Positions 1-5,928 of a DNA stretch of 6,134 bases are shown one piece after another. Position 1 is the stretch's first letter. Each line of letters starts with the position of its first letter. The stretch is from Bacillota bacterium (lineage in GTDB: Bacteria; Bacillota; Desulfotomaculia; Desulfotomaculales; Desulfotomaculaceae), in the NCBI GenBank assembly GCA_023481335.1, contig JAMCWI010000133.1:1-6134 (forward strand), given 5' to 3'. Below the pieces are notes generated by a model. It saw only the letters and a program-made list of their open reading frames with translations, did no database searches and had not been told where the DNA came from. The position numbers and the translations under genes are program-made.

Positions 1-302
1 TACTGATCAAACCCCTTCCTTATGTCCAGGAGCATGCTCAGGCTGACGTGGTCCGGTACCCGCGGGTCCCCGATGGCCCCAAGGTAAATGGCGTCAAATT
101 CTTTTAAGACGGTCATGGCGTCTAGCGGCATCATACAGTCGTGTTCCATGTAATAATCCGAACCCCACGGGAAAAAGGTAAAGTCCAGGAATGTCCCGGT
201 TTTTTTGACTGCTTCCTTTAATACGGCCACACCCTGCCCGATTACCTCCGCCCCGACTCCGTCCCCCGGAATTGCGGCAATTTTATACTTCTTTTGGACC
301 AA
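1..302 (-). CDS. Tartrate/D-malate dehydrogenase-like protein (isocitrate/isopropylmalate dehydrogenase family), N-terminal part, cut by the window edge
   Basis: The first 100 codons of a beta-decarboxylating dehydrogenase; the rest lies beyond base 1. Seen: the family's N-terminal strand-turn IAAIPGDGVGAEV, then WGSDYYMEH followed by MMP, then the strand-loop FDAIYLGAIGDPRVPDH and a terminal FDQ, where family members continue into the substrate-binding YxNLRP region. The WGSDYY...MMP signature resembles tartrate dehydrogenase / D-malate dehydrogenase (TtuC/DmlA) more than LeuB or isocitrate dehydrogenase. Such enzymes use NAD and a divalent metal to oxidise, and often decarboxylate, 2-hydroxy acids in the cytoplasm. 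The start is TTG at 302, chosen because AGGGGGGA (315-308) sits 6 nt upstream; no ATG lies near. It starts 39 nt after the upstream kinase stop, so it is very likely cotranscribed. The family call is firm. The substrate is not decided, because the specificity residues are missing. Confidence 0.85.
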   Translation of the reverse strand, partial: MVQKKYKIAAIPGDGVGAEVIGQGVAVLKEAVKKTGTFLDFTFFPWGSDYYMEHDCMMPLDAMTVLKEFDAIYLGAIGDPRVPDHVSLSMLLDIRKGFDQ

Positions 303-307
303 AAAAA

Positions 308-315
308 TCCCCCCT
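308..315 (-). promoter_or_regulatory. Ribosome binding site fixing a TTG start of the partial dehydrogenase
   Basis: Minus-strand AGGGGGGA followed by six T residues and then TTG. It is the only purine-rich motif at a suitable distance, and it sets the protein start just before the KIAAIPGDG strand. Confidence 0.6.
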
Positions 316-341
316 ACAACTCGCGATAAAATACTGTAATT

Positions 342-1604
342 CTAACTGACTGAAGTCAGCGGGAACTTGCCCGCGCTTTTCCTCAGGGCTTTTACCACCG
401 GAAGTTCCTCCCCGCTCAGGAAGCGGACCAGCCCGCCGCCGGCCGTGCAAATGTAGGAGAAGCGGTCGGCCAGTTGGTACTTGTTTACCGCGGATATGCT
501 GTCCCCCCCGCCGATAACAGAAAATCCTTTGCTGAGCGCGATGGCGTTCCAGATCATTTTAGTGCCGTATTCAGACTCGGTTTTCTCGAAAATACCGAGA
601 GGCCCGTTGATAAAAATAGTTTTCGCTTTTTCAATCCGGCTAAAATAATCTTTAACAGTTTCCTGTCCAACATCAACTAACAGGTGGTTGCACGGCAAAT
701 CTTCAACTTTTACTTCCGTTCTTCCGACATCTATATAGGCCAAATCTTTTGGAAGCACTACCCTGCTACCGAACCGGTCAAGTATTCCGGCGGCAACCTC
801 AATGCAGCCGGAAAGGTTGTTCTTCAGTAAAAACTCCTCTGACGGCCTGCCTATCCGGGTCCCTCCCGCCTTCAGCATGATATTGGCCACCAGTCCCCCG
901 GTCAGCACGCCGTCGGCCACGCCGTTTTCTAAAACGGTAGACATCATCATAAACGCATCCTGGATTTTGGCTCCCCCCAGGATGAATAAACAGGGCCTGT
1001 CAGGGTTTTGGACGATGCCGGTGAGGACGGAAAGTTCCTTTTCAAACAACCTGCCCATCGCCGAAGGCATTAATTCTTCAAAGCCGACCAGCGTCGGCTG
1101 GGACCTGTGAGCGGCGGCAAAGGCATCGCACACGTATAAGTCCGCCAGCGGGGCCAACTTTTGCACGACAACGGTTTTACTTTGGTCCACGGGAGAAAGG
1201 TTGAGCTTCGTTTCGAATAGGGTCATCTCCTCAGCCATGTAGCGGACATTTTCGAGAAGTAAAACCTCCCCGTCCTTTAACTGTCTGATCCTGTTACGGG
1301 CTGCCGGGCCGCAGATATCGTCGATAAACAAGACGGGGCGGCCGAGGAGGTTTTCCATAGTACCGGCGTGTTTTATCAGAGACGTAAAGTTCTTGTACTC
1401 CAGGTCCCCGCCCTGGTGGGCCATCAAGACCGTCCTTGCGCCCCTGCCGGATAGCTCGGCAATCGTGGGCAGGCAGTACTTGATCCTGGTGATGTCCTTC
1501 AGTTCACCGGTTTCCCGGTTGATCGGAGAGTTGATATCAACCCGGCACATGACTGTTTGACCCTTTACATCAAAATCATCCAGAGTGTTGACACCGAGTT
1601 TCAT
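342..1604 (-). CDS. pgk: Archaeal-type phosphoglycerate kinase with an altered substrate-binding motif
   Basis: Phosphoglycerate kinases interconvert 1,3-bisphosphoglycerate + ADP and 3-phosphoglycerate + ATP. The 420 residues cover both domains at usual length. Seen in order: RVDINSP (21-27), basic residue R40, AHQGGD (62-67), LLENVRY (116-122), DAFAAAHRSQP (160-170), GGAKIQDAF (210-218), NGPLGIFE (333-340) and the nucleotide loop GGGDS (365-369). RVDINSP, AHQ and AAHRSQP are the archaeal forms; typical bacterial enzymes have RVDFN and SHLGRP. The arginine of SHLGRP/AHQxRP, a 3-phosphoglycerate ligand in characterised enzymes, is replaced by Gly66, and the following Pro by Asp. D23, N25, R40, H63, R167 and K213 are kept. 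The ATG at 1604 starts 2 nt after the gap stop, so translation is probably coupled, with GGGGA in the gap tail as ribosome site. The fold and family are certain; activity on 3-phosphoglycerate is not. It may act on a related acyl phosphate. Confidence 0.92.
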   Translation of the reverse strand: MKLGVNTLDDFDVKGQTVMCRVDINSPINRETGELKDITRIKYCLPTIAELSGRGARTVLMAHQGGDLEYKNFTSLIKHAGTMENLLGRPVLFIDDICGPAARNRIRQLKDGEVLLLENVRYMAEEMTLFETKLNLSPVDQSKTVVVQKLAPLADLYVCDAFAAAHRSQPTLVGFEELMPSAMGRLFEKELSVLTGIVQNPDRPCLFILGGAKIQDAFMMMSTVLENGVADGVLTGGLVANIMLKAGGTRIGRPSEEFLLKNNLSGCIEVAAGILDRFGSRVVLPKDLAYIDVGRTEVKVEDLPCNHLLVDVGQETVKDYFSRIEKAKTIFINGPLGIFEKTESEYGTKMIWNAIALSKGFSVIGGGDSISAVNKYQLADRFSYICTAGGGLVRFLSGEELPVVKALRKSAGKFPLTSVS

Positions 1605-1606
1605 GT

Positions 1607-2638
1607 CTAGTTTCCCCGCGCTTTGAGACCAAGATATTTGTTAGTCAGGGACACGGCCTCTTCCCGCGCCGTTTGCATTTCCATGCAGGCCCTGATCGCG
1701 TCCACGCTTTCCGGAATGACCACGGCTTCCTGCGGAATGTTGATTGAAAACAGGATATTGTCGCCGCTGAAAGCCACGGTTTCTTCAAAGAGGGCTATTT
1801 CGTACATGTCGCCGCGGGGGTTGCCCAAATCGCGGGCATAGCGGAACATGGCGGCGTTTGAATCGAACCCGTCCTTGATTTTCACAACCCTTATCCTCGG
1901 GTGCTGACCAAAAATATGCAAGATTTCTTCCTTGCTGATTGACTTTTTCGGGGTTGCGACTACACTAATGATATGTCCGTGGGTGGTAGGGACGTGGACA
2001 AGCACACCCGTAGCATCGATGTGGGGCATGATCGTCATCAGGTCAACCGCCTGGTGATTCGGAACCGGTTCAACTAAAGCGACGTCGACCAGCCCCCGCT
2101 GAGTGTCGCCCGGGTCGGCGCAGCGGCGGATAATTGTGATGGCCACCCGCTCTACGCCAACCGCCCGGTCAAGGCAGTCCACCGCGCGGATAAGGCCGGT
2201 TGTATTGCAGGAGGTCAGCTTGAGGTAGTCCTTGCCCACGCCTTTTTCATAGTTGGCGTAACCGTGAAAGAACGTATCGGCAATATCGTTTTTTTCACCG
2301 CCCTGGAAGATAGCCTTTAATCCGCGTTCTTTATAGATCTCCTTGTTTTTCCGCCCGATTCCGGCGCTCGTGGCGTCCAGCACCACATTTACCTGCCCCA
2401 GGAGGTCATCCACCGTTCCCGCTACCGGGATTCCGGCATCCTCCAGCTTGCAGATATTGTCCGGAACGGCACAAAAGAGCTTGAAAGGCATACCTTTTTC
2501 AGCCAGCGCCCGTAAGGCTAAAGTAGGCGCTACATCCACAACACCGATGAGTTCCATATCTCCCTGGCAGGCTACACCGTCAGCCAGGCGCTGGCCAATC
2601 ACCCCGTAACCCATGACTCCAACTTTGACCTTAGCCAA
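1607..2638 (-). CDS. gap: Type II (archaeal-type) glyceraldehyde-3-phosphate dehydrogenase
   Basis: Enzymes of this family oxidise glyceraldehyde 3-phosphate with NAD(P) and phosphate to 1,3-bisphosphoglycerate, the substrate of the kinase encoded next. It is 343 residues, the usual archaeal length. Seen: Rossmann loop GYGVIGQR (10-17), FQGGEKND (111-118), YANYE (127-131), the catalytic loop SCNTTGL with nucleophile Cys144, RRCADPGD (171-178) and PTTHGH (217-222), where His222 is the likely base. FQGGEK and SCNTTGL mark the archaeal class and are unlike the bacterial GapA SCTTN motif. Asp35 at the end of the second strand, where archaeal enzymes tend to carry basic residues, suggests NAD rather than NADP. 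The archaeal KKGP and SHHGPD segments read QRGL (180-183) and NHQAVD (194-199), so the phosphate pocket may differ. The start is TTG, supported by AGGGGAG 6 nt upstream. It is the first gene of the operon behind the sigma-54 promoter. Confidence 0.93.
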   Translation of the reverse strand: MAKVKVGVMGYGVIGQRLADGVACQGDMELIGVVDVAPTLALRALAEKGMPFKLFCAVPDNICKLEDAGIPVAGTVDDLLGQVNVVLDATSAGIGRKNKEIYKERGLKAIFQGGEKNDIADTFFHGYANYEKGVGKDYLKLTSCNTTGLIRAVDCLDRAVGVERVAITIIRRCADPGDTQRGLVDVALVEPVPNHQAVDLMTIMPHIDATGVLVHVPTTHGHIISVVATPKKSISKEEILHIFGQHPRIRVVKIKDGFDSNAAMFRYARDLGNPRGDMYEIALFEETVAFSGDNILFSINIPQEAVVIPESVDAIRACMEMQTAREEAVSLTNKYLGLKARGN

Positions 2639-2644
2639 TTCTCT

Positions 2645-2651
2645 CTCCCCT
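2645..2651 (-). promoter_or_regulatory. Ribosome binding site fixing the TTG start of gap
   Basis: Minus-strand AGGGGAG, 6 nt before TTG at 2638. The resulting N-terminus MAKVKVGVMGYG begins exactly where type II dehydrogenases normally do. The next in-frame ATG (residue 9) would cut into the Rossmann strand. Confidence 0.75.
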
Positions 2652-2713
2652 TTTGAAAATATTTCTTTTTACATGACGCGACAAAACGCTAAAAACTACT
2701 CTACACTGTGGGA

Positions 2714-2729
2714 AGCACTTTTCATGCCA
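2714..2729 (-). promoter_or_regulatory. Sigma-54 (-24/-12) promoter of the gap-pgk-dehydrogenase operon
   Basis: The minus strand reads TGGCATG-AAAA-GTGCT. The sigma-54 consensus is TGGCACG-N4-TTGCW. The invariant GG (-24) and GC (-12) are present at exactly the required spacing; the only core departures are A-T for A-C and GTGC for TTGC. Transcription would start near 2702-2704, leaving a leader of about 65 nt before the gap TTG. The neighbouring divergent gene encodes a sigma-54 activator with an intact GAFTGA loop, which makes a chance match unlikely. Confidence 0.75.
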
Positions 2730-2763
2730 TACCTGATAGGCGCTTAATTGACGGCACTTGTGC

Positions 2764-2791
2764 TTGTTTTGACAAATCAAAGTCTTATATT
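2764..2791 (+). promoter_or_regulatory. Possible sigma-A-type promoter for the activator gene
   Basis: TTGTTT (2764-2769), a 16-bp spacer and TATATT (2786-2791) point toward the activator, with a start near 2798. The -35 match is modest. A nearby better -35, TTGACA at 2769-2774, has no -10 at proper spacing. This is the best candidate in the divergent region, but AT-rich DNA gives such matches by chance. Confidence 0.3.
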
Positions 2792-2800
2792 GCTGCCTGG

Positions 2801-2845
2801 AACTGATTCAAAAATGCATCAAGGCGATTACTGTCTGGTTCAGTT
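2801..2845. promoter_or_regulatory. Candidate upstream activator site: split inverted repeat AACTGA / TCAGTT
   Basis: AACTGA (2801-2806) and its inverse TCAGTT (2840-2845) lie about 75-130 bp upstream of the sigma-54 element, the usual distance range for enhancer sites. The flanks add partial similarity: CTGCCTGG (2793-2800) and CTGTCTGG (2831-2838) repeat directly, 38 bp apart. The arms are short and far apart, so this is only a suggestion. Confidence 0.25.
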
Positions 2846-2874
2846 AATTCTTTTTTGATGGTTTAAACGGCTGG

Positions 2875-4863
2875 GTGCCACCTTTTTTTACCGCGGCACA
2901 ACCCGCGACTGTTTATGAATCGCCTTTTCTTACTGTGAAGCGGCCCGAAAATTGCAATACTTACCAGGAAAACAAACTAGAGCCGACAGTAATTCAAGGA
3001 AATTATTGCTTGGAGGAACGGGGAGTCTTTGCAGAGAATCAGAATTTTTTAGCAGAATTTTTAAGCATCAAAATGACTGGGGGAACGGAAAGTTTGAAAG
3101 CGGGAGAAATCATGTCAAGGAAATTTGCCAGTATTAATCCGGAAGACAGCTTAAAAACCGTGATTGATTTGTTTTCGAATCAAAATGCAGTTTGCCTTCC
3201 CGTTATTTCCGGCGTTGAACTGGTCGGTGTAATTACATTGAAAGAAATTTTTAAATATTTATCCGGCGGTCACAGCCAGGACGTGCCTGTTACCCGGTTT
3301 ATCGATAAAAACCCGTTGTTGGTCCAGGAAGACTCCATTATAGACCCCGTTATTAAATTTTTTAATAATCTAATAATCGTTATTAACCAAAAAAATGAAG
3401 TTGTTGGTTTAATCGGACAGGAAGAATTAATAAGGTATTTTAATAATCAACTGGCAAAAAACAGGGCTTTGGTTAAAGAATTGAACGCTATCATTGATTC
3501 GTCTTATGATGGGATTTACATCGCGGATGCCAGGGGAAACACCGTGCGGATTAACAAGGCATACGAAAGAATAACCGGTTTTAAAGAAACTGATTTAATA
3601 GGGGAGAACCTCCGTACGCTCGTAAAAAAAGGTTATTTTTCAAGTTCCACTACATTGAAGGTGATGGAAAGCAAAAAAACTGTTACCATCGTCCAGCGGC
3701 TGAAGAACGGCAAAAAAATATTGTGTACGGGGAACCCGATTTTTAACGAAGATGCGCGCCTTGATAAGGTTATTACCAACGTCAGGGATATAACTGAATT
3801 GGAAGAGCTAAAAAAACAACTGGACCGGGCCGAAGAATTAAAAGACCGCTACCTGTCCAAAGCCATCCGCCTGCAGCAGAAGCAATTGCAGCTTGACGAC
3901 ATTATCGCGGAAAGCGAAACCATGCAAAAAATTTTAGACCAGTGCATTAAGGTTGCCGAATTTGACTCAAGTGTTTTAATTCTCGGTGAATCGGGCGTTG
4001 GAAAAGAGGTCGTAGCCAAAATAATTCATAAAAGCAGCAAAAGAAGAGACGGCCCATTTATGAAAATCAACTGCGGCGCTATACCTGAAAACTTATTAGA
4101 GTCGGAATTATTCGGATACGAGGGAGGCGCCTTTACCGGAGCAAACAAAAACGGTAAACCGGGACTGTTTGAGCTGTCGGGCGGCGGCACACTTTTACTT
4201 GACGAAATAGGCGAGCTTCCTTTTCAGTTGCAGGTGTCTCTCTTGAGGGTAATCCAGGAAAGAGAGTTTATCCGGATAGGCGGGACAAGGCCTGTTAACA
4301 CTAACGTGAGGCTCTTGTTTGCCACCAATAAAAATCTGGAGGAATTGGTGGAACGCGGGCAATTTCGGGAGGATTTATTTTACCGGATCAATGTTATACC
4401 TATAATAATACCTCCCTTGCGGGAAAGGATCGCTGATATCATGCCGCTTACCGAATATTTTTTGAATAAAATTCAACACCGTTACGGGGTAAAGAAAAAG
4501 ATATCAGAAGAAGCCATGGAAATGCTGTTGAGGAATAACTGGCCGGGCAATGTCAGAGAACTAGAAAACGTTATAGAAAGAATAACGGTTTTAACGCAGG
4601 ATTATATTATCAGGCCGGAACACCTGCCTGATAATATAAGGGTGTCGCTCAGGGGAAAAAGCGTGGCGCCTGCTCCGGGACGGCGCTCAAATATGGTAAT
4701 TACCGATATTATTCCTTTAAAGGACGCTGTTGAAGCCCTCGAGAATCAACTTATTCAACAAGCCCTGGCGATATACGGTTCTACCAGGAAAGCCGCAAAC
4801 GTGTTAAAGATCAGCCAGGCTTCAATTGTCCGAAAGACAAAAAAAATAAAAAATAATAAGTAA
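2875..4863 (+). CDS. Sigma-54-dependent transcriptional activator with CBS pair, PAS, AAA+ and Fis-type HTH domains
   Basis: Cytoplasmic enhancer-binding protein that remodels sigma-54 RNA polymerase using ATP. Domains, numbered from GTG 2875: two CBS repeats (about 75-190; first begins LKAGEIMSRKF), a PAS domain (about 202-310, ending DITELEEL), a short coiled linker, an AAA+ domain with Walker A GESGVGKE (371-378), the sigma-54-contacting GAFTGA loop (418-423), Walker B LLLDEI (Asp443-Glu444) and LRER, then a C-terminal Fis-type helix-turn-helix (about 614-662). There is no phosphoacceptor receiver domain, so the signal is probably a ligand: adenine nucleotides often bind CBS pairs, small molecules or cofactors bind PAS. 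It is divergent from the gap operon and likely controls it. The start is uncertain: GTG 2875 has no ribosome site and residues 1-66 resemble no known domain. TTG 3010, ATG 3073 and TTG 3094 (GGGGG 10 nt upstream) are alternatives that keep every domain. Confidence 0.92.
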   Translation: MPPFFTAAQPATVYESPFLTVKRPENCNTYQENKLEPTVIQGNYCLEERGVFAENQNFLAEFLSIKMTGGTESLKAGEIMSRKFASINPEDSLKTVIDLFSNQNAVCLPVISGVELVGVITLKEIFKYLSGGHSQDVPVTRFIDKNPLLVQEDSIIDPVIKFFNNLIIVINQKNEVVGLIGQEELIRYFNNQLAKNRALVKELNAIIDSSYDGIYIADARGNTVRINKAYERITGFKETDLIGENLRTLVKKGYFSSSTTLKVMESKKTVTIVQRLKNGKKILCTGNPIFNEDARLDKVITNVRDITELEELKKQLDRAEELKDRYLSKAIRLQQKQLQLDDIIAESETMQKILDQCIKVAEFDSSVLILGESGVGKEVVAKIIHKSSKRRDGPFMKINCGAIPENLLESELFGYEGGAFTGANKNGKPGLFELSGGGTLLLDEIGELPFQLQVSLLRVIQEREFIRIGGTRPVNTNVRLLFATNKNLEELVERGQFREDLFYRINVIPIIIPPLRERIADIMPLTEYFLNKIQHRYGVKKKISEEAMEMLLRNNWPGNVRELENVIERITVLTQDYIIRPEHLPDNIRVSLRGKSVAPAPGRRSNMVITDIIPLKDAVEALENQLIQQALAIYGSTRKAANVLKISQASIVRKTKKIKNNK

Positions 4864-4906
4864 ATTGGCGGGAAGTAAACAATTTCTTTGTTCGGTTTTG
4901 CTGTAA

Positions 4907-4938
4907 AAAAACAAAAGGCGGTTGCCCGCCTTATTTTC
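4907..4938. terminator. Bidirectional rho-independent terminator between convergent genes
   Basis: The perfect 7-bp stem AAGGCGG (4915-4921) / CCGCCTT (4926-4932) has a 4-nt loop. On the plus strand the stem is followed by TTATTTT, ending the activator transcript. On the minus strand it is followed by TTTTGTTTTTTT (from 4916 down), a stronger U-tract, ending the rsmD-coaD transcript. It lies between the activator stop (4863) and the coiled-coil gene stop (4948). Confidence 0.85.
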
Positions 4939-4947
4939 ACGTTCCTC

Positions 4948-5394
4948 TTATTTCATGGAATTTAGTTCGTTTCTCCCCTGTTGAATCTGGGTTACTATTT
5001 TACCAAGGCTCTCTTCCATATTCTTCAGAATATCGTCGGCGTAGGAGCGTGCGCCATCGCGTATTTCCCGCCCGACAGCTTCCGCTTTTTTAACAATCTC
5101 TTCTGCCACCACTTTGGCCTGCCGCACCACTTCACTGTCATCAGCTTTAATTTCCACCTGCCGCTTGGCGTCTTCCAGGATGCGCACGGCCTCCCGCTGG
5201 GAGTCGGACAGTACCTTTTCCCGCTCCTGGATGATCCACTTGGACTGCCGAATTTCTTCCGGAATAGTCGTCCTGATCCGGTCTAACAGGTCCAGCACGC
5301 GCTCCTCGTCAACCAGTATTTTCCTTGTCATGGGAATCTTGCTGCTGTTCTCAATAACCTCTTCCAGCTCATTCAAGGCACTCAGGAGATCCAC
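4948..5394 (-). CDS. Small charged coiled-coil protein of the coaD-linked, ATP-synthase-B-like Clostridia family
   Basis: A 148-residue soluble protein with no signal peptide or membrane segment. It starts DLLSALNELEEVIENSSKIP, has a VDEERVLDLLDRIR segment, and then a long charged, Ala/Glu/Lys-rich helical region (roughly residues 50-145), probably a coiled coil. Proteins like this follow coaD in many Clostridia and are labelled ATPase, V-type ATPase subunit H or F0 subunit B-like because of generic coiled-coil similarity. No true ATP synthase function is indicated, and the role is unknown. Start: GTG at 5394 is preferred because AGGAGG (5411-5406) lies 11 nt upstream and the family begins MD. 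An in-frame TTG at 5403 would leave only 2 nt from that site. It starts 21 nt after the coaD stop and is the last gene before the terminator. Confidence 0.8.
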   Translation of the reverse strand: MDLLSALNELEEVIENSSKIPMTRKILVDEERVLDLLDRIRTTIPEEIRQSKWIIQEREKVLSDSQREAVRILEDAKRQVEIKADDSEVVRQAKVVAEEIVKKAEAVGREIRDGARSYADDILKNMEESLGKIVTQIQQGRNELNSMK

Positions 5395-5405
5395 TCTTAT
5401 CAATC

Positions 5406-5411
5406 CCTCCT
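5406..5411 (-). promoter_or_regulatory. Ribosome binding site deciding the start of the coiled-coil gene
   Basis: Minus-strand AGGAGG, 2 nt from an in-frame TTG (5403) and 11 nt from GTG (5394). The short distance to TTG is incompatible with normal initiation, which favours GTG. Confidence 0.6.
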
Positions 5412-5415
5412 TGCC

Positions 5416-5904
5416 CTACCGGCAGGTTCTATTAAATTTTTCTTTTAATTTACCCTCCACCAGCGGGGGCACCAGGCTTCGCACCTCACCGCCGTAAGAA
5501 GCAACCTCTTTGACAGTGCTGGAACTGATAAACGAAAATTCTGCCTTGGTCATCAAAAACACCGTCTCGACATCACAGGCGAGATTTTTGTTTGTGAGGG
5601 CCATCCGAAATTCATTTTCAAAGTCGGAAATAACCCGCAAACCGCGCACTATCGCACCGGCTTTCTGACTTAAAGCGTAATTAACCGTGAGGCCGTCGAA
5701 AGAGTGCACTATTACGTTTTTGTACTCGGAAACGACTTCCTCGATCATTTTTACCCTTTCTTCAGTTGAGAATAAAGAGCTTTTAAGCGGATTCTGGGCT
5801 ACCGCAACGATCACTTCGTCGAAAATCAGTGAGGCCCTGCCGATAATATCCAGATGCCCGAAAGTTATCGGGTCAAAACTTCCCGGGCAAATCGCCCTTC
5901 GCAA
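5416..5904 (-). CDS. coaD: Phosphopantetheine adenylyltransferase (coenzyme A biosynthesis)
   Basis: Transfers AMP from ATP to 4'-phosphopantetheine, giving dephospho-CoA and pyrophosphate, the penultimate step of coenzyme A synthesis in the cytoplasm. At 162 residues it is the normal length for the bacterial enzyme. Seen: GSFDPITFGH (8-17), containing the nucleotidyltransferase TxGH motif with His17; the RGLRVISDFENE segment that lines the ATP and pantetheine sites; and ISSSTVKE near the C-terminus, the second nucleotide-binding signature. All expected motifs are intact. The TTG start at 5904 is supported by AGGAGG (5918-5913), 8 nt upstream, and places the N-terminus directly before the first beta strand. 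It follows rsmD after 24 nt, an order common across Firmicutes, so cotranscription is very likely. Confidence 0.97.
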   Translation of the reverse strand: MRRAICPGSFDPITFGHLDIIGRASLIFDEVIVAVAQNPLKSSLFSTEERVKMIEEVVSEYKNVIVHSFDGLTVNYALSQKAGAIVRGLRVISDFENEFRMALTNKNLACDVETVFLMTKAEFSFISSSTVKEVASYGGEVRSLVPPLVEGKLKEKFNRTCR

Positions 5905-5910
5905 ATTATT

Positions 5911-5918
5911 TCCCTCCT
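5911..5918 (-). promoter_or_regulatory. Ribosome binding site fixing the TTG start of coaD
   Basis: Minus-strand AGGAGGGA with an 8-nt gap from the AGGAGG core to TTG. It is a near-consensus site that compensates for the weak start codon. Confidence 0.8.
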
Positions 5919-5928
5919 GAAAAGACAG

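Noticed and set aside
474..1110. Plus-strand open frames opposite pgk (474-680 and 802-1110)
   Set aside because: They lie antisense to a gene with complete PGK motifs, have no ribosome sites, and their peptides resemble nothing.
1623..2609. Plus-strand open frames opposite gap (1623-1841 and 2343-2609)
   Set aside because: Shadows of the gap coding strand; low-complexity Ser/Pro/Ala peptides without recognisable features.
2753..2767. GGCAC followed by CTTG on the plus strand as a second sigma-54 promoter, toward the activator
   Set aside because: The base pair at the required -12 distance is TG, not GC, and the initial T of TGG is C.
2769..2774. TTGACA as a consensus -35 for the activator
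   Set aside because: The only -10-like sequence downstream (TATATT) is 11 bp away, too close; a 16-18 bp spacing gives no -10.
2861..2868. GTTTAAAC palindrome as an operator
   Set aside because: A single 8-bp AT-rich palindrome with no second copy in the region is expected by chance.
4755..4940. Minus-strand open frame overlapping the 3' end of the activator
   Set aside because: It overlaps the Fis-type HTH and the terminator, and its peptide is a chance Phe/Ile-rich string.
4948..5394. Genuine F0 or V-type ATP synthase subunit
   Set aside because: No membrane segment and no ATP synthase genes nearby; similarity is only generic charged coiled coil.
4981..5497. Plus-strand open frames across the coiled-coil gene and coaD
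   Set aside because: Antisense shadows of two well-supported genes, one of them (coaD) with all of its motifs.
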